Shown here: positions 18,048 through 27,673 of the stretch, in pieces
Layout of the letters: each line of letters starts with the position of its first letter
How positions within the stretch are numbered: position 1 is the first letter of the stretch
Assembly (NCBI RefSeq): GCF_008692605.1
Contig: NZ_LFCT01000024.1
Location: 1-64,000 of the forward strand
From: Sphingobium estronivorans
Lineage (GTDB): Bacteria; Pseudomonadota; Alphaproteobacteria; Sphingomonadales; Sphingomonadaceae
DNA: 64,000 bases
Direction of reading: 5' to 3'
The notes under the pieces: model-generated
The model's input: the letters and a program-made list of their open reading frames with translations, nothing else
The model's database searches: none
What the model was told of the DNA's origin: nothing
Program-made: the position numbers and the translations under genes

Positions 18048-19433
18048 ATGTGGAAGATACAGGGCGCTCAGGGAAGAACAGACACCGCCCCCGAGGAAAA
18101 TCAGGGCAGCGTGCCGGATCATGCGGCGGAACCGCCGCTCGTCAATGAGGCATCGGCGAAGATGCTGGCGCTGAAGGTCGCGATCCATCAGCAACTGCTC
18201 GACAGGATCAACCTCTCGCTGCTCGACAAGATGCCGCGCGACCAGATTGCGGCGGAAATTTCCAGCATCGTCGCAGAAATCCTGGAGAGCAAGGGAGAGG
18301 CGCTCAATCGTGCCGAGCGTTCGACCCTCTCCAATGACGTGCTGGATGAGTTGCTGGGCCTGGGGCCGCTGGAGCCGCTGCTCCAGGATGAGAGCGTCAC
18401 CGACATATTGGTGAACGGCTGCGACAACGTGTTCGTCGAGCGGCGCGGGTTGCTGGAAAAGACGGCGGTCCGGTTCCAGGACGAACGGCATCTGCTCCGC
18501 ATCATCCAGAAGATCGTGAGCGCGGTCGGACGACGGGTGGATGAATCCTCGCCCTTCGTCGATGCGCGGCTGGCCGACGGTTCGCGCGTCAACGCCATCG
18601 TACCGCCGCTGGCCATCGACGGGTCGCTGCTGTCGATCCGCAAATTTTCCAAGAAGCCGATCAGCATCGCGAAGATGATCGATCTGGACACCATTCCCGC
18701 TTCCATGGCGCCCATATTGGAAGCGATCGTGATGGCCCGCCGCAACATCATCATTTCCGGCGGCACCGGGTCGGGCAAGACCACGCTGCTCAACGCCCTC
18801 TCCTCCTATATCGATGGGCGCGAGCGGATCGTGACCATCGAGGATTCGGCTGAATTGCAATTGCAGCAGGATCATGTCGCCCGGCTGGAGACACGACCGC
18901 CCAATATCGAGGGCAAGGGCGAGATCACGCAGCGCGATCTGGTCAAGAATGCACTGCGCATGCGGCCGGACCGGATCATCCTGGGCGAATGTCGCGCCGG
19001 CGAAACCTTCGACATGCTTCAGGCCATGAATACCGGGCATGACGGGTCAATGACCACCGTGCACGCCAATACGCCGCGCGACGCCCTGTCCCGCATCGAG
19101 CAGATGATCGGCATGAGCGGAGTCGACATGCCCATCACTTCGGCCCGTGCGCAGATCGCCTCCGCAGTCAATGTCGTCATCCAGGTCGGGCGCCTCGCGG
19201 ATGGCCGCCGCAAGATCGTGTCGCTTTCGGAAATCACAGGCATGGAGGGCGAAACCATCACCATGCAGGAAATCTTCCGCTTCCGCAGCACGGGGAAAGA
19301 CGCCGACGGCAATGTGCTGGGCTATTTCGAGGCGACAGGCATCCGGCCTAAATTCATGGCGGAACTGATCGACCGCGGCATCCGGCTGGACCCGGAAATC
19401 TTCCGGCCCGTGGTCAGGGCTGAACGGTCATGA
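18048..19433 (+). CDS. cpaF: Tad pilus assembly ATPase CpaF/TadA
   Basis: 461 residues from ATG 18048, two bases after the cpaE stop. Secretion ATPase of the VirB11/GspE superfamily: N-terminal helical domain, [17 protein letters not shown], then Walker [18 protein letters not shown], the Asp box [35 protein letters not shown] (Walker B with Glu) and the His box [19 protein letters not shown]. It powers pilus assembly at the inner-membrane TadB/TadC platform. A diverged second copy is encoded at 22726-24081 on the other strand. Confidence 0.96.
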   Translation: MWKIQGAQGRTDTAPEENQGSVPDHAAEPPLVNEASAKMLALKVAIHQQLLDRINLSLLDKMPRDQIAAEISSIVAEILESKGEALNRAERSTLSNDVLDELLGLGPLEPLLQDESVTDILVNGCDNVFVERRGLLEKTAVRFQDERHLLRIIQKIVSAVGRRVDESSPFVDARLADGSRVNAIVPPLAIDGSLLSIRKFSKKPISIAKMIDLDTIPASMAPILEAIVMARRNIIISGGTGSGKTTLLNALSSYIDGRERIVTIEDSAELQLQQDHVARLETRPPNIEGKGEITQRDLVKNALRMRPDRIILGECRAGETFDMLQAMNTGHDGSMTTVHANTPRDALSRIEQMIGMSGVDMPITSARAQIASAVNVVIQVGRLADGRRKIVSLSEITGMEGETITMQEIFRFRSTGKDADGNVLGYFEATGIRPKFMAELIDRGIRLDPEIFRPVVRAERS

Positions 19434-20431
19434 CCGCGCTGCTCGTCCGGTTGCTGATCCTCGTCGCGATTTTCGCGTCGATCTTCATCCTGTCGCAGAT
19501 CGCGCTCAACCTGTTGTGGGAACGGCGCAGCGAACGGGGCGCGGTGAACCGCCGGCTGAAGCTGATGCAATCGGGCATGGACCGCGAAGCGGTGTCGGTG
19601 ACGCTGCTGAAGAACATGCCAGCCGTCCTGCCCGCCGATGCGGGACCGTTGCAACGGATGCATGCCGGGTTCATCCGCATGGTCATGATGTCCGCCGTGC
19701 CGATTGACGCGCGCGTGATGATGCTCGCCTGCGCGCTGGGCTTCTTCCTGCTGTCCTGCCTCATCACCCTGCTTGTCTGGTGGTCGCGCTTCACCATCAA
19801 TCCCGGCGTCGTCCTGCTGATCCTGACGGCGGCGGCGGCCATCGCCTTCGGCCTGCCCGCCTTCGTCCTGAAGCGGATGGCCGAAAAGCGGCGGACCCGG
19901 ATGGAGCAGCAATTCCCGGTGGCGCTGGACATCTTCACCCGTTCGCTGCGTGCCGGACACCCCATCGCGGCGGCGATCCAACTCATCACCGAGGAAATGG
20001 TGGACCCGATCGGCAGCGAGTTCGGTCTGGTTTCCGACGAAGTCGCCTATGGCGCCGACCTGTCCGACGCGCTGCTCGCCATGGCGGAGCGCTGGGATCT
20101 GGAGGACATGCGCATGTTCGTCGTGTCGATCTCGGTCCAGAACGAGACGGGCGGCAATCTTGCCGAGATATTGGAGAATCTGTCCAAGGTCATTCGCGAC
20201 CGGGCCAGCATGTACATGAAGGTCCGCGCGCTCAGTTCCGAAGGGCGGATGACCGGCCTGATGCTGACGGCGCTGCCGGTCCTGGCCTTTTCGGTCCTCT
20301 TCATAATCAATCCCGCCTTTTATCTGGATGTCGCGCAGGATCCGATTTTCATGATCGGCTTCCCCGGCCTGCTGCTGCTCTATCTGGTGGGCTTCATCTC
20401 GATCCGCAAAATCGTCGACATAAAGGTTTGA
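19430..20431 (+). CDS. tadB: Tad inner-membrane platform protein TadB
   Basis: 333 residues with a T2SSF-type domain. Membrane segments lie at the N-terminus (LLILVAIFASIFILSQIA), near residues 95-145, and at the C-terminus (LLLLYLVGFISIRK). The cytoplasmic conserved block reads PVALDIFTRSLRAGHPIAAA and VQNETGGNLAEILENLSKVI, the second being the hallmark of TadB/TadC. The start overlaps the cpaF stop by four bases. Confidence 0.95.
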   Translation: MTALLVRLLILVAIFASIFILSQIALNLLWERRSERGAVNRRLKLMQSGMDREAVSVTLLKNMPAVLPADAGPLQRMHAGFIRMVMMSAVPIDARVMMLACALGFFLLSCLITLLVWWSRFTINPGVVLLILTAAAAIAFGLPAFVLKRMAEKRRTRMEQQFPVALDIFTRSLRAGHPIAAAIQLITEEMVDPIGSEFGLVSDEVAYGADLSDALLAMAERWDLEDMRMFVVSISVQNETGGNLAEILENLSKVIRDRASMYMKVRALSSEGRMTGLMLTALPVLAFSVLFIINPAFYLDVAQDPIFMIGFPGLLLLYLVGFISIRKIVDIKV

Positions 20432-20432
20432 C

Positions 20433-21407
20433 ATGATCGACTTCATCTCCATGACGCCTCTGGTCCGGCTTGTCCTGCTGATGGTGCTGTTCGCGCTGGT
20501 GGTCGGCGGCACGCTGATCCTTTCCCGGGCATGGTCGCGGCACAGCACCATCCGCAACGAACTGCGCGTCATTTCCGCCACCGGCACGTCGAACGCCCTT
20601 GTCGGCTCCCTGCGGGGCAAGCGCGACGACGGCTGGTCGCGACTGGTGGACCGGATCGAGCAGGCGGGCCTGAGCCTGGCCGACAGCAAGTCGACGGCGT
20701 TGCGCGAAAAGCTTGTCGCGGCGGGTTTCGAATCCCCGGCGGCGCCGCGCGTCTATAATCTCATCCGGCTCCTGCTGGTCATTATCTTCCCACTGGCCTT
20801 TGTCGGCTTCAGCATCATGAGCGGCTATCAGATGTCGTTCGGAAAGCTGTATCTGATGGGATCGCTGTCGGCGCTGTCAGGCCTGTATCTGCCGACGCTC
20901 TATGTCCGCGCCAAGGCGGACCGGCGGCGCGAGGCGATCGTCAACGGGTTTCCGGACAGCCTCGACCTCATGCTCGTCTGCGTCGAAGCCGGGCTCGGGC
21001 TGGAGGCCGCCATCGACAGGGTCGGCCGGGAACTGGTCTTTTCCCATCCGCTCATCGCCAAATTGCTGACGACGACGACCCTGCAACTGCGCGCCGGCGC
21101 CTCCCGCGAAAAGGCGCTGCGCAACATGGCGCAGTCGGCGGGGGTCGAGGAAATCAGCGCCTTCGCCACGCTGCTGATCCAGTCGGACAAGCTGGGCACC
21201 AGCATCGCCCGGACCCTGCGCGTCTATGCCACGGAAATGCGCGAGAAGCGGCGGCTTCGGGCCGAGGAAAAGGCCCATCGCATCCCCGTCCTCATCTCGG
21301 TTCCGCTGGTGGCCTGCATGTTGCCGGTGATGATCGGCGTGCTGATGCTGCCCGCCGCGGTGCGGGTGGTCCGGACCATCGTTCCTGCCATGCATCATGG
21401 AGGTTGA
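20433..21407 (+). CDS. tadC: Tad inner-membrane platform protein TadC
   Basis: 324 residues, T2SSF domain. Membrane spans at residues ~10-30, ~110-155 and the C-terminal end (ISVPLVACMLPVMIGVLML). The conserved cytoplasmic part includes FPDSLDLMLVCVEAGLGLEA and LIQSDKLGTSIARTLRVYA, as in other TadC proteins. It starts one base after the tadB stop and pairs with TadB to form the inner-membrane platform. Confidence 0.95.
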   Translation: MIDFISMTPLVRLVLLMVLFALVVGGTLILSRAWSRHSTIRNELRVISATGTSNALVGSLRGKRDDGWSRLVDRIEQAGLSLADSKSTALREKLVAAGFESPAAPRVYNLIRLLLVIIFPLAFVGFSIMSGYQMSFGKLYLMGSLSALSGLYLPTLYVRAKADRRREAIVNGFPDSLDLMLVCVEAGLGLEAAIDRVGRELVFSHPLIAKLLTTTTLQLRAGASREKALRNMAQSAGVEEISAFATLLIQSDKLGTSIARTLRVYATEMREKRRLRAEEKAHRIPVLISVPLVACMLPVMIGVLMLPAAVRVVRTIVPAMHHGG

Positions 21408-21408
21408 A

Positions 21409-22188
21409 ATGCGCAAAGCTCTTAAAATGGCTGGCTGTGCCCTGATGGTGGCGTTGCCGCTCAGTGCGTGCAGTTCCTTCCCCGGCGCGCGCATATTCGC
21501 GCGGCATCACCGTCCGGCCGCGCCGCAAATGGCCCAAGCTCCCCTCACCGATCAGGGACGCGCGGCGCTCGATGCAAGCCAGCCGGGCCTGGCCATCGAA
21601 AAGTTCCAGACCGCACTGGCCAAGGGGGAAGCGGTAGCCCCTGCCCTCAACGGCATGGCCGTCGCCTATGCGCGGCTCGGCCGGTTCGACCTTGCACGGC
21701 GCTTCTTCAATGAGGCGATGGCGGTCGATCCGCTCAACGAGAAATACCGGGCCAATCTGGCGATGCTGGAACAGACCCAGACTTTCCCGATCCGCCAGGC
21801 CGATGAAGAAAGCGCACCCCGCAGGCAAGCCAGCACCGCGTCCGTCCAGACCGCAAGCACCCTCCCCCGGCCCGGCGGCCTGCAACGCGTTTCGCAGTTG
21901 GAGGTACGCATCGTATCCATCGGATCTTTTGCCGCGCCCTTCGAGCGGAAGATTCTCGTCAAGAATCCGGTGGATGGGAAGGACGTGTCAAGCGCATCCG
22001 CAAGCATGACCGAAGGCCCCGGCGAAGAAACCGCCGTGCCCGCTGAACGCAAGCCGGCACGCAAGGTCGTATTGGCCCTTTCCGGCTACGCACAGGCCAG
22101 GCGGCTCACGCCGCCGGCCATTGCTTCGGCGGAGCAGGAAAAGACCGGCAAGACCGTGGCCGTCGCCATCGCTTCCCCTCACCCCTGA
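21409..22188 (+). CDS. tadD: Tad pilus TPR lipoprotein TadD
   Basis: About 259 residues. The start at ATG 21409 is chosen because GGAGG (21399-21403) lies six bases ahead; an in-frame ATG at 21397 overlaps tadC. Lipobox at ALPLSACSS, then TPR-like helices (ALDASQPGLAIEKFQTALAK, then AVAYARLGRFDLARRFFNEA). TadD is an outer-membrane lipoprotein that helps place or stabilise the secretin. The second half (after residue ~130) is low in recognisable motifs and rich in Pro/Ala/Arg. Confidence 0.88.
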   Translation: MRKALKMAGCALMVALPLSACSSFPGARIFARHHRPAAPQMAQAPLTDQGRAALDASQPGLAIEKFQTALAKGEAVAPALNGMAVAYARLGRFDLARRFFNEAMAVDPLNEKYRANLAMLEQTQTFPIRQADEESAPRRQASTASVQTASTLPRPGGLQRVSQLEVRIVSIGSFAAPFERKILVKNPVDGKDVSSASASMTEGPGEETAVPAERKPARKVVLALSGYAQARRLTPPAIASAEQEKTGKTVAVAIASPHP

Positions 22189-22200
22189 TCTGGCGGGACC

Positions 22201-22668
22201 ATGACCTTTTTCGAAACGGCTTCCCTCATTTTTCTGATCGGCGCCTGCGTCGCAGCGGGCGTGTATGATCTCTATCAGCGGCGCATTCCCAACTGGCTCT
22301 GCATCCTGACCATGATCGCCGGGTTGGCGGCGGCGCCTGTGGAAGGCGGCCTGTCCGCTCTCAACAGCCATGCCATCCACCTGGTCGTGGCGCTGATCGG
22401 CGGCATGTTGCTGTTCAAGCTGGGCGCCTTTGGCGGAGGCGACGCGAAATTCTACGCCGCCGCTGCCGCCTGGTTCAACCTTGGCAAAGGGAGCCTGCTG
22501 CTGATGTCGGTGGCATCCTGCGGCCTCGTCTTGCTGGTCATATGGTTCATCGTCCGCAGGATGCAGGGCAAGCCGGTCAGGCGGTCCAGCGACGATCCCG
22601 GCAGCGGCCTGCCCTATGGCGTGGCGATCGGTGCGGGCACCATTTTGATGAAGCTGGTCTTCAACTGA
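22201..22668 (+). CDS. cpaA: Prepilin peptidase CpaA/TadV
   Basis: 155 residues, an A24 aspartyl peptidase of the short CpaA form that lacks the methyltransferase domain. The two catalytic Asp are in YDLYQRRIPNW (near residue 23) and FGGGDAKFYAA (near residue 82). Four to five hydrophobic segments are present. It removes the leader from Flp and from the TadE/TadF pseudopilins. Last gene of the plus-strand tad operon. Confidence 0.94.
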   Translation: MTFFETASLIFLIGACVAAGVYDLYQRRIPNWLCILTMIAGLAAAPVEGGLSALNSHAIHLVVALIGGMLLFKLGAFGGGDAKFYAAAAAWFNLGKGSLLLMSVASCGLVLLVIWFIVRRMQGKPVRRSSDDPGSGLPYGVAIGAGTILMKLVFN

Positions 22669-22725
22669 ACAGCCCTTCGCAAGCCTGCGACGGCGTTATA
22701 GCGCCCGATCCGACTGGAAATCGCT

Positions 22726-24081
22726 CTAACGAAGCGGCATTTCGACGGAAAACAGGCTAGCGGGCAGAGCAATTCCCCGGTCGGCCAGATCGGTCATGAA
22801 TTTCGGCCGGATGCCGGTTGCCTCGAAATGCCCGCGGACGGAACCATCCTCCCGCCGTCCGGTCATCCTGAAACGGAATATCTCCTGCATGGTGATGACC
22901 TCACCCTCCATGCCGGTGATTTCGGATATGCTCATCAGCCGCCGACTGCCGTCCGACAGGCGTGCGATCTGCACGATGACGTGAAAGGCCGAGGCGATCT
23001 GCGCCCTGACGGAACGCAGCGGAATCTCAATGCCGCTCATGCCCACCATCTGTTCGACGCGGGACAGCGCGTCGCGCGCGGAATTGGCATGAACGGTCGT
23101 CATCGACCCATCATGACCGGTATTCATCGCCTGCAGCATGTCGAAGGCCTCACCCGCCCGCACTTCGCCCACGATGATCCGGTCGGGCCGCATGCGCAGC
23201 GCATTTTTCAGCAGGTCGCGCTGCGTGACTTCGCCCCGCCCCTCGACATTGGCGGGCCGGGTTTCCAGACGGGCGACATGATCCTGCTGCAATTGCAGTT
23301 CGGCCGCATCCTCTATGGTGACGATCCGCTCATGCGCGTCGATGCTGGCGGACATGGCATTGAGCAGCGTCGTCTTGCCCGATCCTGTGCCGCCGGAAAT
23401 CAATATATTGCGCCGCGCCGCCACGACCGCGCCCAGCAACTGCGCCATGGGCGCGGGGACGCTGCCCAATTCCGTCAGTTGCGCCATCCCGATCGGTTCG
23501 CGGGCGAACTTGCGAATCGACAACAGAGCGCCATCCACCGCCAGCGGCGGCACGACCGCATTGACGCGCGATCCATCCGCCAGACGGGCATCGACGAAGG
23601 GCGACGCCTCATCGATGCGGCGGCCCACGGTCGACACGATCTTCTGCACGATGCGCAGCAAATGCGCCTCATCCTTGAAGCGCGCGGGTGTTTTGACGAG
23701 ACGCCCGCTCCGTTCGACGAAAACCGACTTGTGCCCGTTGACCAATATGTCCGTGACGGTCGAATCCTTGAGCAGCGGTTCCAGCGGCCCCAACCCCAGC
23801 AGTTCGTCGAGCACGTCCGACACCAGTTGCGCGCGCTCCTGCAAATTGAGCGCGTGCTTCTGCAAGGCAAGCTGTTCGTGGACGAGTTCGCCAACCTCTG
23901 CCTCGACCTGTTGCCGGGACATGGATTCCAGCGCGGCAAGATTGATGATTCCAATCAGGCGCTGATGCAGCACGACCTTCAGTTCGGTGTGCCGATCTTC
24001 CCGCAGCGACGGAGCCTCCCGCGTGGAATGCCATGCATTCAAACGCGTTTCGGTTTGTCTCTCCCTACGGATCTGCCACAT
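22726..24081 (-). CDS. Second CpaF/TadA-type ATPase
   Basis: 451 residues from ATG 24081 (a TTG codon directly precedes it; GGGAG lies upstream). Very close to CpaF at 18048 over its whole length: [20 protein letters not shown], Walker [54 protein letters not shown] and [19 protein letters not shown] are all intact, so it should be active. The N-terminal 35 residues differ. It is transcribed against the main operon and diverges from an M23 peptidase gene. It may be a duplicate that powers the same machine under other conditions, or serve another export system. Confidence 0.93.
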   Translation of the reverse strand: MWQIRRERQTETRLNAWHSTREAPSLREDRHTELKVVLHQRLIGIINLAALESMSRQQVEAEVGELVHEQLALQKHALNLQERAQLVSDVLDELLGLGPLEPLLKDSTVTDILVNGHKSVFVERSGRLVKTPARFKDEAHLLRIVQKIVSTVGRRIDEASPFVDARLADGSRVNAVVPPLAVDGALLSIRKFAREPIGMAQLTELGSVPAPMAQLLGAVVAARRNILISGGTGSGKTTLLNAMSASIDAHERIVTIEDAAELQLQQDHVARLETRPANVEGRGEVTQRDLLKNALRMRPDRIIVGEVRAGEAFDMLQAMNTGHDGSMTTVHANSARDALSRVEQMVGMSGIEIPLRSVRAQIASAFHVIVQIARLSDGSRRLMSISEITGMEGEVITMQEIFRFRMTGRREDGSVRGHFEATGIRPKFMTDLADRGIALPASLFSVEMPLR

Positions 24082-24430
24082 CAATCTGCTCCCACCCGCC
24101 GTGCAGTATCGGCTGTCCGGTCGCCATAATCCATGATTTCTTGCAGGGTCCGGTCCACTCTCCGCTTCTTCCCCTCTCCTCTCCGATCTTTCGGTGAGGC
24201 GTTACAAAAATCACAGTCAATATCTTTAATTAAATATTGGTAAAGTATCACGCTTTTTAAAGTGCTGAAATTCTGGCGGAGAAAAATCCGATATAAATCC
24301 AAATGATGATATGAAGCGGTCAGAAACGCCTCTCCCAGAACCCGAACACCCGCGCCAAATTATAGAAATGATTGACTTTCTTGCGCTTTTCTATAAAGAA
24401 TAGCAGTGAACGATTATTGCGGAGGGGCGA
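24082..24430. promoter_or_regulatory. Divergent promoter region between second cpaF and M23 gene
   Basis: About 350 bases, with an AT-rich core at 24200-24310 and 24355-24420. No protein gene is credible: a minus-strand frame at 24081-24302 has no ribosome site and no family likeness. Start signals for both neighbours must be here, but no clear -35/-10 pair stands out. Confidence 0.5.
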
Positions 24431-25132
24431 ATGCAGATGGCGAATGTCCGCCTTGTCGCGCACTGTTCCGCGCCTGTCACCATCATGGCTCTGACCGCGA
24501 TTCTGCTCCCCGGCGCCGCTCTTGCCAATGGTGCTGGCGCCGTGCCCGTTTCGAAAGAGCGGTCCCGCTCTTCGCTGGAACAGATCGGCAATTATGCCAG
24601 CCCTTCCAGAAATGAAACAGCGACAGCCATCTCGACCGCCGCCGCGTCGGGATCGGTGACGTTCGGACGCGCTGCCGACCTGGTGGGAACACCGCTCTAC
24701 CTGAAACCGGAGCCGCGCCCGATTTCGGGACTGCGAGGATCGCTGCCATCGGGACTGCCGGTCGCGGCGCGATCCCTGACGAGCGATTTCGGGATGCGGG
24801 CGCACCCTCTGCTGGGCGGTTTTCGGCCTCATCTGGGCGTCGATCTGGCGGCGCCTGCCGGGTCCCCGATCACGGCCATGTCGGACGGGCAGGTAAGCTG
24901 GAGCGGGTGGCGTGGCGGCTACGGCCTTTTCGTCGCCCTGGATCATGGCAATGGCGTCCAGACCCGCTATGGCCACATGTCCCGGATCAATGTCGCACCA
25001 GGGCAGCGGGTGCATAAGGGCGACACGATCGGCTATGTCGGCTCGACCGGCCTGTCGACGGGGCCGCATCTTCACTATGAAATGCGCGTCAATGGTCAGG
25101 CGGTGAACCCCCGACCGCTTCTGACGCAATAG
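24431..25132 (+). CDS. Secreted M23 (LytM-type) peptidase
   Basis: 233 residues, preceded by GGAGG eight bases ahead of the ATG. Signal sequence (VTIMALTAILLPGAALA), a low-complexity Ser/Thr linker, then the M23 domain from about residue 120: DFGMRAHPLLGGFRPHLGVD supplies the first zinc ligands (H and D) and GPHLHYEMRVNG the HxH pair. Such enzymes cut or bind cross-linked peptidoglycan. Its location between pilus genes suggests it opens or anchors the cell wall for pilus passage, but this is inferred from position only. It converges with tadF at a 9-base gap. Confidence 0.93.
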   Translation: MQMANVRLVAHCSAPVTIMALTAILLPGAALANGAGAVPVSKERSRSSLEQIGNYASPSRNETATAISTAAASGSVTFGRAADLVGTPLYLKPEPRPISGLRGSLPSGLPVAARSLTSDFGMRAHPLLGGFRPHLGVDLAAPAGSPITAMSDGQVSWSGWRGGYGLFVALDHGNGVQTRYGHMSRINVAPGQRVHKGDTIGYVGSTGLSTGPHLHYEMRVNGQAVNPRPLLTQ

Positions 25133-25141
25133 CGCCTTGCT

Positions 25142-25549
25142 TCAAATCTTCGGATAACAGGAAGAAGCGGACATGCCGATGGTGAGGCTTCCGACGCCGG
25201 TAAACAGCTGGTAATTGCCGCTGGCATCGACCTTGTTGCCGCAGGCCGGCGCCGAAGCGGTAAAGGTCAGCCCGCTAATACCGCTGCCCTGATACAGGCC
25301 CTTGGCATAGGTATCGATGTTGGCGGTCGTGCAGGTCGTACCCGTGGGATCGACCGAAATGCACCGCGCAACCTTTTCCGTGACATAATGAAGCTGGATG
25401 AGCGCGGACAGGGCAAAGGCCATGTTCATCGTGCCGAATACCGTCAGCAAAAAGATGGGCAGGACAAGCGCGAACTCTGCTGCGGTGGTTCCTTCGGCAT
25501 GCCGCCAAAAGGCCCTCAGCACCGCGCGGGAAGGCGAAGACTGTCTCAT
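25142..25549 (-). CDS. tadF: TadE/TadF-type pseudopilin
   Basis: 135 residues from ATG 25549, which overlaps the upstream gene's stop (ATGA). The N-terminus has the TadE-like prepilin pattern HAEGTTAAEFALVLPIFLL: charged leader, Gly, the conserved Glu and a hydrophobic helix. The rest is a small Cys-containing periplasmic domain (four Cys, in CISVDPTGTTC, ACGNK and SSCYP). Third gene of a minus-strand tadG-tadE-tadF unit. Minor pseudopilins are processed by CpaA and help start pilus assembly. A choice between TadE and TadF names is arbitrary here. Confidence 0.85.
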   Translation of the reverse strand: MRQSSPSRAVLRAFWRHAEGTTAAEFALVLPIFLLTVFGTMNMAFALSALIQLHYVTEKVARCISVDPTGTTCTTANIDTYAKGLYQGSGISGLTFTASAPACGNKVDASGNYQLFTGVGSLTIGMSASSCYPKI

Positions 25550-26109
25550 TGCAATCGCATCCATGCCGTCTGTTGGATCGAAGTCGACAAATAGGACATT
25601 ATCGACAGTCCGGGGAAAACCGGAACATAGGTATAGGAAGCCTGAACATTGACATAAAGGCCCGGCTTGGCCGTGCTGCCTGTGACTTTGGCGGAACAAT
25701 TGGCCGAAGGACTGCTCAATGTCCCCGCCGCCTCCAGAACGCCGGATGTTTTGGCGCAATAATAGCCTTCCGACAAAGTGCCCAATGTCACGCCGGTTCC
25801 CAATGTCGTCTGCTGCGCTGCCGAGGTCATCTGCGTGGAAAGGGTCGAACTGCAATGATCGGTCGGATAGGTCGCGGGCAACAGAGAGGAACTGTTGCAC
25901 ACCTGCCGGACCAGCCCAACCGCCTGCTCCGCTGCCGTCTCCACCTGCATCTTGCTATAGATGTAGACTGCGACATCCACCACGTTCAGCGTCAGGAAGC
26001 CGACCACGGGGAACCACAGCGCCATCTCCGCCGCCGCCGCGCCCGCTTTGTCGCCCATGAAGCGGCGAAGGAAGCCAAGACGTTCCGTCGATCTGGAGAA
26101 GCCCGTCAT
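25546..26109 (-). CDS. tadE: TadE-type pseudopilin
   Basis: 187 residues from ATG 26109, overlapping the tadG stop (ATGA). N-terminal basic stretch, then the prepilin segment DKAGAAAAEMALWFPVVGFL with the usual Glu after the Ala run, then a single membrane helix. The periplasmic part carries four Cys. Coupled by overlaps to tadG upstream and tadF downstream. Confidence 0.87.
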   Translation of the reverse strand: MTGFSRSTERLGFLRRFMGDKAGAAAAEMALWFPVVGFLTLNVVDVAVYIYSKMQVETAAEQAVGLVRQVCNSSSLLPATYPTDHCSSTLSTQMTSAAQQTTLGTGVTLGTLSEGYYCAKTSGVLEAAGTLSSPSANCSAKVTGSTAKPGLYVNVQASYTYVPVFPGLSIMSYLSTSIQQTAWMRLQ

Positions 26110-27428
26110 TGGACCAGCTTTTCGCGGGTCGCGGCGGTGCCAGGAAGATTGAGACCCATTCCCGGGCACTGCGTATTGTTGGCGAAGATGCTGCCCGTTC
26201 CATTCACCAAAATGGTATAAGCGACGAGACCGAAGCAGGTTGCCCCGTTAGAAGATTTGTTGACGGCACCACTGAATGTCAGATTGGTTTTCGGGAGATA
26301 GACCAGACCGCTGATGTTCCATGTCGGCTTGTTCCCGGCATAGGTTGTATCGACCATCGATGTCAGCCTTGGATCCTGATACATCGCAACTCCGGACCAG
26401 TTGCCGGAAGAGGGGGCCGTAAGGTCCAGCGACCCGGATTTGCCACCATTGGCGGAATCTGTCATGATATTCGTCGCCGTGGTGCCACCGAAAATTACAG
26501 TCACGCTCGCACCACTCGCTGTCGAAAGAGTATTTCCAGCCAGATCAAGAGTTCCGTTGAAAATTGTAATTGTTGTATTTGCCTTGGTAACCGCAACATT
26601 TTTCGTCAACTGGACATCACCGCAATAGGTTACATTTGCAGTTATATCGGACGAAACTTTTGTTTGACTTGGCGTTTTTGGATAGTTTCCACCACAATTA
26701 TTGGTCGGAATATAATTGGCAAGCGCCGCGAAATTGTCTGTTACTGCGGCTGCGTTGGAGACCTTATTCACACCGCAGCCCCTGTTGGTGCCACGCGCAT
26801 ATCCATAATCCGCACCAAGATCGTGCCCGTTACAGGTCGCGTCACCGTTCGAATAAAGACTGCACCCACCCAGATCAGGCTTTGGCCCACCATTGCTCTG
26901 TAGGGAGTTATTGGCAGTGGACAGCGTCGTGATGCAGAAGGTTCGCCCGGCGCCACCCGCCGTCGCGATTGCGGAAGCAACGATTGTTTGCCCACGTCCC
27001 GAACCATAAGCTGCATCGCCCCTGAAACCGACAAGCGCCGAAAAGGAGATCGGAAGCACTTTCGACAGCGACGCCTGATAGCAGGTTGCCCCCGCCGCGA
27101 CCCCGGTCGGACAGGTCACGACCGTCGCGCCGACAGTCGCACTATTCTGCCCGTCGACAAAGCCATAAGGCGCCGCAGCCGCCTTGGCCTCCGCGATATA
27201 GGTGCTGCCGGTGGTGCTGTTATTGGTCGCCGCAGCAATCGCAGCCGTATCCGCGGCATTCTGCATCGATCGCTGGAAATAATACCACTGCCCCATTTCC
27301 ACCGCCATCGCGACGGCGCCGGATATGGGAATGAGCATCAGTGCCATCAGCGGACCGACGGCAGCCGTTTCACTCACCGCATGGCGAAACCATTTTTTCA
27401 GCAAGAGCCGAACAGATGAACGCAACAT
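26106..27428 (-). CDS. tadG: TadG-like pilus protein
   Basis: 440 residues from ATG 27428, which follows AGGGGCGGGGAT; a longer frame starts at 27461 without a ribosome site. N-terminal membrane helix (GPLMALMLIPISGAVAMAVE) and the MGQWYYFQRSMQNAADTAAI block that defines TadG/TadE-family Flp-associated proteins. The large periplasmic part is Asn/Thr/Gly-rich, with beta-helix-like repeats around residues 270-400 (NTTITIFNGTLDLAGNTLST) and scattered Cys. No von Willebrand factor A motif is evident. It is first in the tadG-tadE-tadF unit, with a ~245-base leader. Confidence 0.85.
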   Translation of the reverse strand: MLRSSVRLLLKKWFRHAVSETAAVGPLMALMLIPISGAVAMAVEMGQWYYFQRSMQNAADTAAIAAATNNSTTGSTYIAEAKAAAAPYGFVDGQNSATVGATVVTCPTGVAAGATCYQASLSKVLPISFSALVGFRGDAAYGSGRGQTIVASAIATAGGAGRTFCITTLSTANNSLQSNGGPKPDLGGCSLYSNGDATCNGHDLGADYGYARGTNRGCGVNKVSNAAAVTDNFAALANYIPTNNCGGNYPKTPSQTKVSSDITANVTYCGDVQLTKNVAVTKANTTITIFNGTLDLAGNTLSTASGASVTVIFGGTTATNIMTDSANGGKSGSLDLTAPSSGNWSGVAMYQDPRLTSMVDTTYAGNKPTWNISGLVYLPKTNLTFSGAVNKSSNGATCFGLVAYTILVNGTGSIFANNTQCPGMGLNLPGTAATREKLVQ

Positions 27429-27673
27429 ATCCCCGCCCCTGAAATAAATGCGGCGCCGCAATCAATTCAATTCGACCCAATATTATCAGATATTATTCTA
27501 ATTCATTCAGTATATATCGAACGATATAACAATATCTTCAATATCTTATAGTAAACTGACATTCAGCATCGCGACTGTCAACATCGTTAAGGGCGATAAC
27601 CGAACCCGGCAACAACAACTTCCGGCATTCCGACCCAATTTCGGACAGCAGGACGAAAAGGGATAATCCGATC

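Noticed and set aside
24081-24302. 73-codon minus-strand frame
   Set aside because: AT-driven composition; overlaps the second cpaF start and has no ribosome site.
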